Part shown: one piece after another, positions 1 to 9,243 of the stretch
Numbering within the stretch: position 1 is the stretch's first letter
Layout of the letters: each line of letters starts with the position of its first letter
Source: Sphingomonadales bacterium
Lineage (GTDB): Bacteria; Pseudomonadota; Alphaproteobacteria; Sphingomonadales; Sphingomonadaceae
DNA: 45,790 nucleotides
Assembly: GCA_947470185.1 (NCBI GenBank)
Contig: CANIRZ010000013.1
Coordinates: 1 to 45,790 of the forward strand
Direction of reading: 5' to 3'
Notes under the pieces: generated by a model
Seen by the model: the letters and a program-made list of their open reading frames with translations, nothing else
What the model was told of the DNA's origin: nothing
The model's database searches: none
Program-made: the position numbers and the translations under genes

Positions 1-36
1 CTTGCCCGCGCCTTTGACAAGATCATGAAGGACTGA
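1..36 (+). CDS. C-terminal tail of upstream gene (probably 2-oxoacid dehydrogenase E1 beta)
   Basis: An open frame enters from the left edge and ends at a TGA at 34-36, coding for the last 11 residues LARAFDKIMKD. Only four bases separate this stop from the ATG of the E2 gene, so the two are surely co-transcribed. In branched-chain 2-oxoacid dehydrogenase operons the gene before E2 is usually the E1 beta subunit, hence the suggestion. The tail itself is too short to identify, so the product name is inference from position only. Confidence 0.5.
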   Translation, partial: LARAFDKIMKD

Positions 37-40
37 CGCG

Positions 41-1291
41 ATGCCTAAATTCACGTTTAATTTGCCTGACATTGGTGAAGGGATCGCCGAGGCCGAAATC
101 GTTGCCTGGCACGTCAAAGTTGGCGACATGATTTTTGAAGACCAGCGTTTGGCGGATATGATGACCGACAAGGCCACCGTTGAGATGGAAAGTCCGGTTA
201 CGGGGGTTGTCACCAAAGTGGCGGGCGAAGCCGGCGATGTGATCGCAATCGGAGCAATGCTTGTTGAAATTGAAGTCGCTGGTGAGGCAAAAGCGGAAGT
301 TGCCGAAGCTACGCCACTCGCGCCAGAGCCCGCGGCATCCATCGTCGAGGATGAAATTCCGCACGCGCCGGAACCCGTTTCCGTCGCCGAGGTCAAACCA
401 GCACCTGCTGCACCTGCTGCTGAGGCATCAGGCAAGGTCACGGCGTCGCCAGCCGTCCGCCAGCGTGCCAAGGAGCTTGGCGTGGATTTGACTGACGTCA
501 AGGCGGCAGGCGGGCATATTCGGCATGCTGATCTCGACGCTTTCCTGTCGTACGGAACGCAGATGGGCTATCGCCCAGCGCACGCAACTGCGCGGCGCGC
601 GGATGAGGCCGTTAAAGTCATCGGCATGCGGCGCAGGATTGCCGACAATATGGCGGCGTCGAAACGACATATTCCACATTTTACCTATGTCGAAGAAATT
701 GACGTTACTGCAATCGAAGCCATGCGCGCGGATTTGAATGCCAATCGCGGAACGAAGCCCAAGCTCACCCTGCTGCCGCTGCTCATCGTGGCTATCTGCA
801 AGGCCATTCCGCAATACCCGATGATGAACGCACGGTTTGATGACGAGGCTGGCATTGTCACACGGCACGGCGCTGTGCATCTGGGCATGGCAACGCAGAC
901 TGATGCTGGGTTGATGGTGCCTGTTATCCGCGACGCGCAAGACCGCAATATTTGGCAGTTGGCGACTGAGATCACGCGCCTTGCCGAGGCAGCGCGCAGT
1001 GGATCGGCCACAAGCGAAGAACTGTCGGGTTCAACCCTAACGATCACATCGCTGGGCGCGCTCGGTGGCATTGCCACTACCCCAGTGATTAACCGACCAG
1101 AGGTCGCCATCATCGGACCGAACAAGATTGTCGAACGCCCTATGTTCGTTGGCGACCGTATCGAGGCCCGTAAGTTAATGAACCTATCGATCAGTTGCGA
1201 CCACCGCGTTGTCGATGGCTGGGATGCCGCAAGCTATGTTCAGGCGTTGAAGAAACTTGTCGAGACGCCCGTTTTGCTGTTCGCCGACTAA
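41..1291 (+). CDS. bkdB: Dihydrolipoyl acyltransferase, E2 of branched-chain 2-oxoacid dehydrogenase
   Basis: A 416-aa E2 acyltransferase. It carries acyl groups on a lipoyl arm from E1 to CoA in oxidation of branched-chain keto acids. Residues 1-78 form one lipoyl domain with the lipoylated lysine at K44 in the DKATVE motif. An Ala/Pro-rich linker (about 80-130) leads to a peripheral subunit-binding domain (about 134-169). The catalytic domain (about 190-416) ends with HRVVDG, where H388 and D392 are the expected active-site pair. The N-terminus (FNLPDIGEGIAEAEI) fits the branched-chain type better than pyruvate (LMPALSPTM-like) or 2-oxoglutarate (VPALGESV-like) E2. AGGA lies just before the ATG. 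Its stop overlaps the convergent stop of the next gene by four bases. Confident as E2, less so for substrate. Confidence 0.9.
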   Translation: MPKFTFNLPDIGEGIAEAEIVAWHVKVGDMIFEDQRLADMMTDKATVEMESPVTGVVTKVAGEAGDVIAIGAMLVEIEVAGEAKAEVAEATPLAPEPAASIVEDEIPHAPEPVSVAEVKPAPAAPAAEASGKVTASPAVRQRAKELGVDLTDVKAAGGHIRHADLDAFLSYGTQMGYRPAHATARRADEAVKVIGMRRRIADNMAASKRHIPHFTYVEEIDVTAIEAMRADLNANRGTKPKLTLLPLLIVAICKAIPQYPMMNARFDDEAGIVTRHGAVHLGMATQTDAGLMVPVIRDAQDRNIWQLATEITRLAEAARSGSATSEELSGSTLTITSLGALGGIATTPVINRPEVAIIGPNKIVERPMFVGDRIEARKLMNLSISCDHRVVDGWDAASYVQALKKLVETPVLLFAD

Positions 1292-4200
1292 AATTTGTAT
1301 CCGGGCAAGCTTGTCTGGTCGAATTTCATTTTGAACGTCAAAAACGGTCCTGAACGGCTGTAGCGGGCCAGTTCAAAGTCGCGGTCTTCAAAGCCAATGA
1401 TGTTGTAGCCAATTGTTATGTTTGCGTTGGTAAATGGTGCAACAGTTAGAACGGGACCAACGGCGTACGCTATATTATCCCCACTGCTGCCGATCCTGAC
1501 CGTGCCCGTTAATCCTATGTCTGCAACATTGCTGATGTCGAATTTGAAATCACCGCCAAACACGTTGCTCCAGCCGCGAATATCGTCGGTTCCAAAACGG
1601 TCGGTTGCGTAACGCGTGCCCCAGAATACGGCATATTCGCCGCGCTCGACAAAGCTGCTTTCATTTTGGCGTATTGGCGTGAAGTTAACAGACAAGCTGT
1701 TGATCACGCGGCGGGCTGTGGCGTCGCCATTAACATTCAGCAAGGCGTTGCCAACTGGTCCAGCGTTGCCGGCGACCGCGCCACGCACGGCATCATAGCG
1801 AAATTCTGTCTTATTCAGTAAGGACCACGCGCTGTCGCCGGGACGATAGGCCCAGCTGATTTCGGCTTGCGCCGTTGTCGTTCGTGCACCCCCGTCTTCT
1901 TTTGCATTCAGCCAGCTGAGCGCGCCGCCAACGGCACGGCCTGCACCAATCTGACGCAGGACAGCAGTAGTGACGCCATAGCGTTTGTTGGTCTGTCCAT
2001 CACGCGTCTCAGCGCGGCCTGTCCAGCTCCATTCGGTGCCTCGGTAGGTTGCGCCACCCGTAATCGCGGTAAAGTCCTCTGTGAGGGCTCCACGCGTCCC
2101 CAGAAAGCCCCCGGAGGCCAACGGTTGATCTGTGTCGACCACATCAGCAGAATTTACCCCGCCAATGGTCTTGTTGCCATCCAGTGTCAGGTCCACCGAC
2201 CATTGATCCGTAATCCGAAATGACTGGGCAAGACCATATGCGGCATAGGTGCGGGGGCCGTATTCGGTCATATGTTCTTGATTGGCGCTGGCAAGCACGC
2301 GGCCACCCGCCCAAGGGGCAACATCGAAGCCAACCCGTGCAGTGCGCGCGTTAATATTTTCACCCTTGGCGATTTCATATCCTGCGACCAAGGCCATGCC
2401 GGATTTAATCTGATAGCGCGCCGAAACATTGTGGCGGGCAGGGAAGTCGATGCTCTCGTCCTTGCCGATCAATGCGAACTCGGTCTGCGCTGAAAGCTCA
2501 AGCTTGTCTTCAAGTAGCCGTTGTGAAGCTCCAAGGCGCGCGAGCGTGGATTGGTTCGTTGTGCCATCTGATAGTGTATCACGCGCATGGGTCAGCCCGG
2601 CGCGGAACGTTGTAGTATCGGCGCGATACTCCACTTCGGATATAGCTGCGCGCCGAAGTGCATCGCTGGCAAAAAATTCTTCCTGATAGGCAATCAGGGA
2701 TGCCGCGAGCTGTTCGGTCAGGCGTACGCGGCCATCGACGCCAAATTTTCGTGTTCCGACTTCGGAACGGTTCTGCTGCCCAAGCCCAAAGCCTGCTCCC
2801 TGTTCGCGGACATAGGTCAGAACGTCGAAACGTTCGTCATGATGCTCCGCCTCAAGCAGCCATGATGTTCGGTTGCCGGCGCCGTTTGCCGCGACAGCGG
2901 ATTGAGCTTGCGAGCGTGACCCTGCAAATTCAGCGCGAATTTCAGTGCCTGTTCCGGGACGATAGATCACATCAGCGCCCAATAGGTTGGTTTTGCCAAT
3001 GTCGCTTTCGTCATGGATGCCGGTCGCTGCAATCTGCAGCTTTTCGTCGTCGCTCGTCCAACGCACGCGGCCGCCGGCATTGGCCACCCGCTTGCCAACG
3101 CCGTCGACTTCATATTCGGCGATGATGAATTGTGGATCAAGACCACTAGAACGCGATAGTATCGGCACACGAAACCGCAGGCTGCCCGATAGATAATCAA
3201 TGTCATAATCAATGTGGCGGATGAGGACCTTGGTTTCGATGATGCGATCCGACCGAAGCCGGTCCCGCGTTTCGATACGGACATGCTCAGTATTCGCAAT
3301 GATGTCGCGCGCGCCGAGCATATATGGACCTGAAAGGCCATTGCCTTGAATTTCGTCGCGACGATAGCGGGTGGGCGTGTCCGAACCAAAGGCAGTCGCC
3401 TGAATCGCGCGGTTGCGATATTCGGCCTTCACACCATTGAAGGAGCGCTGATATCGGGCAAGTTCGGGCGCATCAATGCCCGTCTGGTAATCGCCAAACA
3501 GCGCGTAGAACTGCGGCCTTTCAAGTTTAAGATATAACCGACGAACAGAGGCTGCGTCATATCGTTGATCGGTGCCGTCAGCATAAACCGTGTAATAGCG
3601 GCGTGGGTCAATGGTCCCTGCAAAGCGGGTCTCGTCCTCCTTCTTGTCGCTGTCATATGCCATGGTCATCAGCCATTTGCCGCTAACACGGCCCTTGGCG
3701 TACAAAGCGATGCGGCCGTCGACGTTCAGTGGGGCATTGTCGCCTGCTAGATCCTCAAGACCCTCTTCAAGCTTGTTGAAGCCTATGGTTCCTGCGGCAA
3801 AGCCAACGACAGTCCAGGGACGGTCGCCCGGATCAAGCCATGTTTCAACGCGTTGCTCCCGACGCACTTTGCCATCGGTAAAGTTAAAACTTATCGCAAC
3901 CGTGCCTGACGCAGTGGTGGGCTCCAATTCGATATATGCAAGGCCATTGTCGCCATGGACGCGCCAAACGGGTTCTGCGCGTTCAAGCCCAGACAATTGG
4001 TTGGCTTGTTCCGCGTCGACCTCAACAGCGGGGCGGTAGGGGTCTGAAACCTGAAAAGCGCCGACCGCGCCATGTTGCACTGGCTTTCCTGCCCGGTCGG
4101 TCAGGCGGACCACGATGCGAGGCCGTGTCACGCCGTCCGCAACAAGGATAGAATGTTCCTTGATAAACTGTGCCTGCATTGGGGCGTGTGCAAAATACGT

Positions 4201-6375
4201 GCGGCGTTCGAGCGTCTCCACCACATTACCATTTGCGTCCTTAATCAGGGCCACAAGCTTGTTTTCGCCATCGTCGATGTCGACGCCACGCCATATGGCT
4301 ACGCGTATCTGTCCATCGGCGCTCTTCTTTACGCCATCAAAGTTCAGCGCGCTGATTGCTTTGCCGTTCACTTTAAGTTCGACAGTCTGCCCTGCGCGAT
4401 GTTTTACAGCGATACGGATGGACTTTACGCGCGGATTCTGGTCAATATCGGGATAGACAAAGCCCGTGCCGGGTTCTTGCCCGGTTAACCAGTCACGCTC
4501 AGCGCCCGCAGCTTGCGGGTCAGTGAGAACGGGTGGGAGCGGTGTAACAGATTTGCCAGTTTCGGCGCGGGGTGCGGTTGTTTTTGCACGGAAGTCAGCG
4601 CGCTTCAACGTTCCGCCACTGCCTTCTACAAAACGTGAAATTGCACTGCCTGCGCTGCGCGTATTATCGGCACAATCAACGGGTGCTTGGTTAAGCGGAA
4701 AGCTGCTTGGATCAACCTGTACCACGTGCAGGCCAGGGATAAGACCCTCGAAATGGTAACGGCCGTCCTTATCGGTGACGGTATATGTGCCGTCCTCAAG
4801 CATGACACGCACGCCCGCGATGCCCTTGGCCAAGCGCGGGTCAACAGTGCATCCACCATCGGTGATGCGACCGACCACACTGAACCGCTCGGAGATCCCG
4901 TCTTTGACGATGCGGATCGGGGCATCAACGGTGGCGCTTTGGGTGCCGCGACTGTCTATTGCAGTGGCAAGGTTGACTGCATTGCCGGGACGCGCGTCTT
5001 GCCGAACTTCTGCCAGATAGGTCAGCAACCCTAAGCCGCCACCGGGAAGCGAGGGAACTGTTATCTCAAAGCGGCTGGCATCAGCTGCAATTTTCGGGGT
5101 TACGGGAGCGCCCTGATATTTAATGCTGCCCATACGCAGGCGCAGCGCGGTCGGCAGTTGATCCGTGATAGTTACTTGTCCGGACATGCGGCCACGATCT
5201 GGGTTTGTTATTGTTATCCGATATTGAACAATATCGCCGGGCATGGCGGTTACCGTGGATGTTTCTTTGCGTAACATGAGCGCGCTACCAGGCCGGTCAA
5301 GCGGGATGTCGACGCGAACAGGGGCCGGGTCGTCCAAGACAATCGGGGCGCCATAAGAGTTTTCCGTAATGACAAAGCTACCCCCATCGGGCCGAACCAA
5401 AGCCTCTAATTCAGAAGGCGTTGATCGCGACGGGAAACTAAATGGGGCAGGGGGCGTGACTAATAGTCGATAGGTCCCCCGACGTAAAAACGGAAATCTG
5501 TAAAATCCCGGGGTAAATACATATACCGTGCCATTGGCATCTGTGACAGTCGACCCTGTAATGATACTGTTTGGGTAGGCAGATACGCCATCATCCCCAA
5601 AAACGTCTGCAGGTCGTCCTGTTGAAGCGTCGACGATCGTTATGCGCGTTCCGTCAATAGGAACGCCGTTGCCGCTGTCAAATGCGACACCGAAAGGATC
5701 GATTAAGATTTCGACTTTTGCATGCGCAACGGGTGCGCCGCTGGCGATATCATCAAGGTCGACATCAATCGTATCGCCAGGGTACACAGATAACGCGCAA
5801 TCGCCGATTGCCGGCGTCGGCGGAACAGCTTTGGTATTAATGTAACCAATGAATTTGGCGCTGTTTGAAGTGTCCTCTGTAAACGAGATTCGTTCGCGGT
5901 CGCCCTTCGACGTTGCGACTAAGGCATCGAATGTGTCGATTGCGGCTGGATTTATGTTTTTCGATGCTGCGGTGACGCGAATGATAAGCGGTTCGCCAGC
6001 GCGAATGGCTGTTGTCTGTAAAAGGCTCGCTGCAGCCAATTGCGTGTCGGCATAAGCACCACCTAATGTCATTGGCACGCGGCCTGCGGTGCCGGTACAC
6101 ATGGTCTGGGGAAGGGCATGCGTCGTCGATCCCGCACTTTTTGTTAGGCGGAATAAGGAAATGCTTGCAGAAACAGTAGCTGCTTCAACTACAAACCCTA
6201 CCGTATTTGAGTTGATGGACTGTCGCCCATAACCTGTATCCCATTGAGCGGACGCGGTATTTACAATGGACGCAGGAGCATTTTGCGCAATCACGCCGGT
6301 GCCGCCAACAGGGAGAAACAACCCTATCACCAACATCAGCACTACATTTTTGAGATATTTGGCTAAGCTACCCAT
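1288..6375 (-). CDS. Giant DUF11 / outer-membrane beta-barrel surface protein (1695 aa)
   Basis: A 1695-aa exported protein. Residues 1-30 are a signal peptide. Residues 34-66 match the N-terminal module of the two smaller genes upstream (NTASAQW...SNTVGFVVEA pattern). A DUF11-type conserved-repeat domain lies at about 365-485, a carboxypeptidase-regulatory-like beta-sandwich at about 498-556 (TVTDKDGRYHFEGLIPG), and Ig-like or invasin-like segments at about 640-840. From about 850 to the end the sequence is rich in alternating aromatic and polar strands and stops at a terminal Phe (LPGYKF), as outer-membrane beta-barrels do. I infer a large barrel with an N-terminal beta-sandwich array. No catalytic motif or TonB box was recognised. 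It is third in a minus-strand group, 47 bases after the 358-aa gene. No clear Shine-Dalgarno precedes the ATG. Function unknown. Confidence 0.8.
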   Translation of the reverse strand: MGSLAKYLKNVVLMLVIGLFLPVGGTGVIAQNAPASIVNTASAQWDTGYGRQSINSNTVGFVVEAATVSASISLFRLTKSAGSTTHALPQTMCTGTAGRVPMTLGGAYADTQLAAASLLQTTAIRAGEPLIIRVTAASKNINPAAIDTFDALVATSKGDRERISFTEDTSNSAKFIGYINTKAVPPTPAIGDCALSVYPGDTIDVDLDDIASGAPVAHAKVEILIDPFGVAFDSGNGVPIDGTRITIVDASTGRPADVFGDDGVSAYPNSIITGSTVTDANGTVYVFTPGFYRFPFLRRGTYRLLVTPPAPFSFPSRSTPSELEALVRPDGGSFVITENSYGAPIVLDDPAPVRVDIPLDRPGSALMLRKETSTVTAMPGDIVQYRITITNPDRGRMSGQVTITDQLPTALRLRMGSIKYQGAPVTPKIAADASRFEITVPSLPGGGLGLLTYLAEVRQDARPGNAVNLATAIDSRGTQSATVDAPIRIVKDGISERFSVVGRITDGGCTVDPRLAKGIAGVRVMLEDGTYTVTDKDGRYHFEGLIPGLHVVQVDPSSFPLNQAPVDCADNTRSAGSAISRFVEGSGGTLKRADFRAKTTAPRAETGKSVTPLPPVLTDPQAAGAERDWLTGQEPGTGFVYPDIDQNPRVKSIRIAVKHRAGQTVELKVNGKAISALNFDGVKKSADGQIRVAIWRGVDIDDGENKLVALIKDANGNVVETLERRTYFAHAPMQAQFIKEHSILVADGVTRPRIVVRLTDRAGKPVQHGAVGAFQVSDPYRPAVEVDAEQANQLSGLERAEPVWRVHGDNGLAYIELEPTTASGTVAISFNFTDGKVRREQRVETWLDPGDRPWTVVGFAAGTIGFNKLEEGLEDLAGDNAPLNVDGRIALYAKGRVSGKWLMTMAYDSDKKEDETRFAGTIDPRRYYTVYADGTDQRYDAASVRRLYLKLERPQFYALFGDYQTGIDAPELARYQRSFNGVKAEYRNRAIQATAFGSDTPTRYRRDEIQGNGLSGPYMLGARDIIANTEHVRIETRDRLRSDRIIETKVLIRHIDYDIDYLSGSLRFRVPILSRSSGLDPQFIIAEYEVDGVGKRVANAGGRVRWTSDDEKLQIAATGIHDESDIGKTNLLGADVIYRPGTGTEIRAEFAGSRSQAQSAVAANGAGNRTSWLLEAEHHDERFDVLTYVREQGAGFGLGQQNRSEVGTRKFGVDGRVRLTEQLAASLIAYQEEFFASDALRRAAISEVEYRADTTTFRAGLTHARDTLSDGTTNQSTLARLGASQRLLEDKLELSAQTEFALIGKDESIDFPARHNVSARYQIKSGMALVAGYEIAKGENINARTARVGFDVAPWAGGRVLASANQEHMTEYGPRTYAAYGLAQSFRITDQWSVDLTLDGNKTIGGVNSADVVDTDQPLASGGFLGTRGALTEDFTAITGGATYRGTEWSWTGRAETRDGQTNKRYGVTTAVLRQIGAGRAVGGALSWLNAKEDGGARTTTAQAEISWAYRPGDSAWSLLNKTEFRYDAVRGAVAGNAGPVGNALLNVNGDATARRVINSLSVNFTPIRQNESSFVERGEYAVFWGTRYATDRFGTDDIRGWSNVFGGDFKFDISNVADIGLTGTVRIGSSGDNIAYAVGPVLTVAPFTNANITIGYNIIGFEDRDFELARYSRSGPFLTFKMKFDQTSLPGYKF

Positions 6376-6422
6376 AATATCTTGAGCGGTGACAGCTTAT
6401 CTGCCCGCCGCCCCCTGACCCC

Positions 6423-7499
6423 TTAATTTATGGTTGCCTGGAAAATGAGGGCTCTGGAATTGCCGGCTTCGATATCCGACAACGATCCTACGACTGTGTT
6501 TGCCGGTGTTCCAAAGCTTCCACCGGCTGTGCCTCCGCTGCAACTTTGGCCGGTGCCGGGCGTGGTCACTGTGCCATTGACCTTGATCGAACCAGACACG
6601 AAAGTTGTGGTCGTCGGCAAAGTGTCGGTGATGCTGATGTTGGTCGCCGTGGCGCCGCCGGTCGCATTGGTGACAGAGATGCAATATTCCACGACGGCGC
6701 CGGGGATAGATTTATAATTGCTTGCGCTCACACCGTCACTGATAATCCGGCTGCTTTTGGTAACGCTTAGTAATGCAGTGGATACCGTGAAATCGTCAGT
6801 TGCAACGTCAATCCCGTCGCGCGCGGCAGATGTGCCACCAACGCCAGATTTTGCTGTATCCGCAAACACGGTTTCAACCGTATTCGCGCCGTTCACAGTC
6901 GAGTCATTGACGGAGGTGATTGCGCTCCCATTACTTTCAAGAGCCGTTGCTGTAAGCTCTACGCCCGCGATATGGCCGTTGGTGGCCGTTGCAGGGACAT
7001 TGCCAACTGCAAAAACATAGCGTGATTGGTCAACACCCAAATTGTCAATCGATGTCGCCGTATCGGTAGCTGGTTCGTAAGTGCCATTGCCATTCACATC
7101 GACAAAAAACGAGAACGACGTGAGGTCAAATGCATCCTGACCGTTATGGGCCACATTTGTCGAAGACGCCTGTTGAACCGCTGCGAGGCTAAAATCCAAA
7201 ATATCGTTCGATGTGTTTGTAAGCTGGAACCGCGCCACTGCTGCAACTTGTCCAAGGCTGACGGTGGTCGTGCCAATGGTCGCCGCCTCAACCAAACTAA
7301 AGTTGATTTTCCGGTCGACCTTAAATGTGTCCGTCGCGGTAATCTCCGTCTGTGGGGTGCCTCCGGTTTGATAATTAACCGTCACGACAGCAGAAATCTC
7401 GGAACCCGGAGCGGTACCACCAGCAATAGCAGGCGTAGAGCTCAGTATTGCTAGCGGTATTGGTGTGCAGGCGGCGAGTAGTTTAAGTGGTTTGGTCAT
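6423..7499 (-). CDS. Secreted DUF11 domain protein (358 aa)
   Basis: An exported 358-aa protein with a signal peptide at about 1-26 (cleavage after PAIA). The mature N-terminus carries the beta-strand module also seen in its two neighbours. At 131-147 there is a Ca-binding-like loop (FFVDVNGNGTYEPATDT, acidic or amide positions D134, N136, N138, D146). A DUF11-type domain fills about 245-358, recognisable by the motif for a tensed thioester-free beta-sandwich: PGAVVEYCISVTN followed by ITDTLPTTTTFVSGSI. It has low charge and many Thr, Ser, Ala and Val residues, typical of surface beta-proteins. The closest relative in the window is the 343-aa gene upstream. It probably forms an operon with both neighbours. 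I cannot assign a molecular function. Confidence 0.82.
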   Translation of the reverse strand: MTKPLKLLAACTPIPLAILSSTPAIAGGTAPGSEISAVVTVNYQTGGTPQTEITATDTFKVDRKINFSLVEAATIGTTTVSLGQVAAVARFQLTNTSNDILDFSLAAVQQASSTNVAHNGQDAFDLTSFSFFVDVNGNGTYEPATDTATSIDNLGVDQSRYVFAVGNVPATATNGHIAGVELTATALESNGSAITSVNDSTVNGANTVETVFADTAKSGVGGTSAARDGIDVATDDFTVSTALLSVTKSSRIISDGVSASNYKSIPGAVVEYCISVTNATGGATATNISITDTLPTTTTFVSGSIKVNGTVTTPGTGQSCSGGTAGGSFGTPANTVVGSLSDIEAGNSRALIFQATIN

Positions 7500-7630
7500 C
7501 GCTTAAAATTTCTGTCAATTTGTGGAATTGCGTTTGGACCGTCGCAATTGAACGGTTCTCGGGATGATCTGAAATACCCTAAGGGAAATATAGTTTACGG
7601 CTGCACACCCGCTTTTTTTAGCGTGCGTAA

Positions 7631-8662
7631 TCATTGAATAACGACCTTGAAAGTAACGGTCCGCGTCTCCCCAGCAGGAACATTGCCTGCCGTGACCGAA
7701 ATGCGCGCGCCATTGAACGCACCTCCGTCTGCATCAACTGCATCGGTTAATGCTATCGCTGCGGCTACTGAATTTTGAAGCGTTATGGATCCCGTTTGAT
7801 AGGCCGTGCCAACGGGAATTGGGTCGGTAATGACAAGGTTGCTAACCGCACCTGATCCCGTGACTGTTGCCACCAATTGATATGTCACAACCGCTCCGGG
7901 TAGAGGCCGTTGCCCGCCGAACTGGTCTACAATCGCGGCGGATTTGACGAGGGTTAAAGCGGTCGATTGCACCACTAAAAAGCTATTGGCTGAGCCATCC
8001 CCGCCCGTTGAACCGACGACAGCATTGCCGCCGCCTTGGCCTAGTCCTGCGAACGAAGTGCCCGGTGCGCCCACGCCAGTGACAGCTTCAGCAGTAAGGC
8101 TGACGTTGCCTCTGGCACCGTTCGTCTGGCCTGATGGGGTTGAGGTTATGACAAACACCGTCTTACTTTGGTCTGGCGCTATAATCGGATTATTGGAACC
8201 AGCGACGTAAACAGTATCAACGCCGGCATCATATGCGCCGTTATTGTTGCTATCGATGATGATCTGTTGAAGCGTTGGATCAAAATCGTTGCCGCCATTT
8301 GCGGTGTTGACGGTAAGGGCAAATGCTTCGTCACCATTGCCAGTGTTCGTCACGCGGAACGATTGGACGTTTCCTGTTTTGCCAGGGCTCGTGATGACAT
8401 CGCCGGCGTCTGTTTTCGCCACCGTTGCGTCGAGTAGTTCGTCTACCTTGATCGATAGTGTATTGGACGTGAGGGTAGCTGGGCTCCCAGCCACCTCAAA
8501 AGTTGCCGTTGCTATATTTTGGATATCAGTGCCTGCGACTGTGCCTGCTGCAAAAGCCGGCACGCTTGCAGACAGCATAAGAAGCGTTCCGCAGACCTGC
8601 GTCTTTTTCCCAAGACGAACCGCGCGCCTGAGGGCCGGGTAGGCTTCGAAATTACTTTTCAT
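7631..8662 (-). CDS. Secreted DUF11 domain protein (343 aa), first of the cluster
   Basis: A 343-aa exported paralogue of the next gene. The signal peptide is long (about 1-38, ending VPAFA) with a basic n-region containing LRRAVRLGKK. The mature start (TDIQNIATATFEV...SNTLSIKVDEL) is the module shared by all three cluster proteins. A D-x-N-x-N-G loop lies at 137-149 (DSNNNGAYDAGVD), matching the loop of the 358-aa protein. A C-terminal DUF11-type domain covers about 230-343 (LPGAVVTYQLVAT, ITDPIPVGTAYQTGSI). Its last residues (ETRTVTFKVVIQ) parallel the end of its paralogue (NSRALIFQATIN). It heads the minus-strand group behind a dyad-rich intergenic region. The role is unknown; a surface or matrix component is inferred. 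Confidence 0.82.
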   Translation of the reverse strand: MKSNFEAYPALRRAVRLGKKTQVCGTLLMLSASVPAFAAGTVAGTDIQNIATATFEVAGSPATLTSNTLSIKVDELLDATVAKTDAGDVITSPGKTGNVQSFRVTNTGNGDEAFALTVNTANGGNDFDPTLQQIIIDSNNNGAYDAGVDTVYVAGSNNPIIAPDQSKTVFVITSTPSGQTNGARGNVSLTAEAVTGVGAPGTSFAGLGQGGGNAVVGSTGGDGSANSFLVVQSTALTLVKSAAIVDQFGGQRPLPGAVVTYQLVATVTGSGAVSNLVITDPIPVGTAYQTGSITLQNSVAAAIALTDAVDADGGAFNGARISVTAGNVPAGETRTVTFKVVIQ

Positions 8663-8873
8663 GTGCCGGCCTATGCCGGAATAGTATCAATAAACAGTTA
8701 ATGCGTCGGGATCATGTTAACCATAACAAACTATTGAAATTACGTTAAAAATATTTTTTCAAGTAAATGAAATAGGGTGAATCTAAGAAAAATTTTTAAG
8801 AATTGTCATGTCATGACAAAAAAGTGGGCGTTGTCGGCGTCCGTTACAAAACAATCTTTTCCTACGAATGCCG
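8663..8873. promoter_or_regulatory. AT-rich upstream region of the DUF11 cluster with inverted repeats
   Basis: This gene-free stretch separates the DUF11 cluster (minus) from tRNA-Asp (plus). It is visibly richer in A and T than its surroundings. It holds a perfect 17-bp dyad at 8803-8819 (TTGTCATG-T-CATGACAA) and a smaller one at 8715-8728 (TGTTA-ACCA-TAACA). Both lie upstream of the 343-aa gene and could be operators for it. I could not pick a convincing -35/-10 pair on the minus strand. The dyads are direct observation; a regulatory role is inference. Confidence 0.45.
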
Positions 8874-8900
8874 TTGACAGAATCTTGCGCCGCTTATAGT
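8874..8900 (+). promoter_or_regulatory. Sigma-70-type promoter of tRNA-Asp
   Basis: A consensus -35 hexamer TTGACA (8874-8879) is followed 15 bases later by TATAGT (8895-8900), 19 bases before the tRNA 5' end. The spacer is slightly short, but both hexamers are strong and no other reader of this promoter is present. Confidence 0.65.
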
Positions 8901-8919
8901 GCGCCCCAACCGCAAGTTA

Positions 8920-8996
<77 letters not shown>

Positions 8997-9006
8997 CTTC
9001 CCTAGT

Positions 9007-9243
9007 TCAGGCTTGGGGTGGTGCGCGAAAAGACCCTGTCTCCATCCAGATCAAAAGCGGTCGCATGGGCACTATCCAGATGGTTCCTGCTATCAAATAG
9101 ATCATGCTTTGCACGGCAATGTGCTGCGCACCTATGTAATCAGATATACTGACCACCATTACAGCCCAAACTAATATAATCAGCAATATTGCCAGCATGC
9201 CTGCTGGTTTACGCCAGGTAGGTTGTTTGAGTGGTGTGGTCAT
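9007..9243 (-). CDS. DUF2842 family small membrane protein
   Basis: A 78-aa protein with two predicted membrane helices (about 15-34 and 45-63) after a short polar N-terminus containing WRKPAG. That start and the helix layout are typical of DUF2842, a family of unknown function common in alphaproteobacteria. I chose the ATG at 9243 because it overlaps the 5-FCL stop as ATGA, implying translational coupling. An ATG four codons upstream (9255) is possible. The longer frame to 9333 lies inside the 5-FCL gene and is unlikely. It ends 10 bases from the convergent tRNA-Asp gene. Family assignment is by recognition only. Confidence 0.72.
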   Translation of the reverse strand: MTTPLKQPTWRKPAGMLAILLIILVWAVMVVSISDYIGAQHIAVQSMIYLIAGTIWIVPMRPLLIWMETGSFRAPPQA

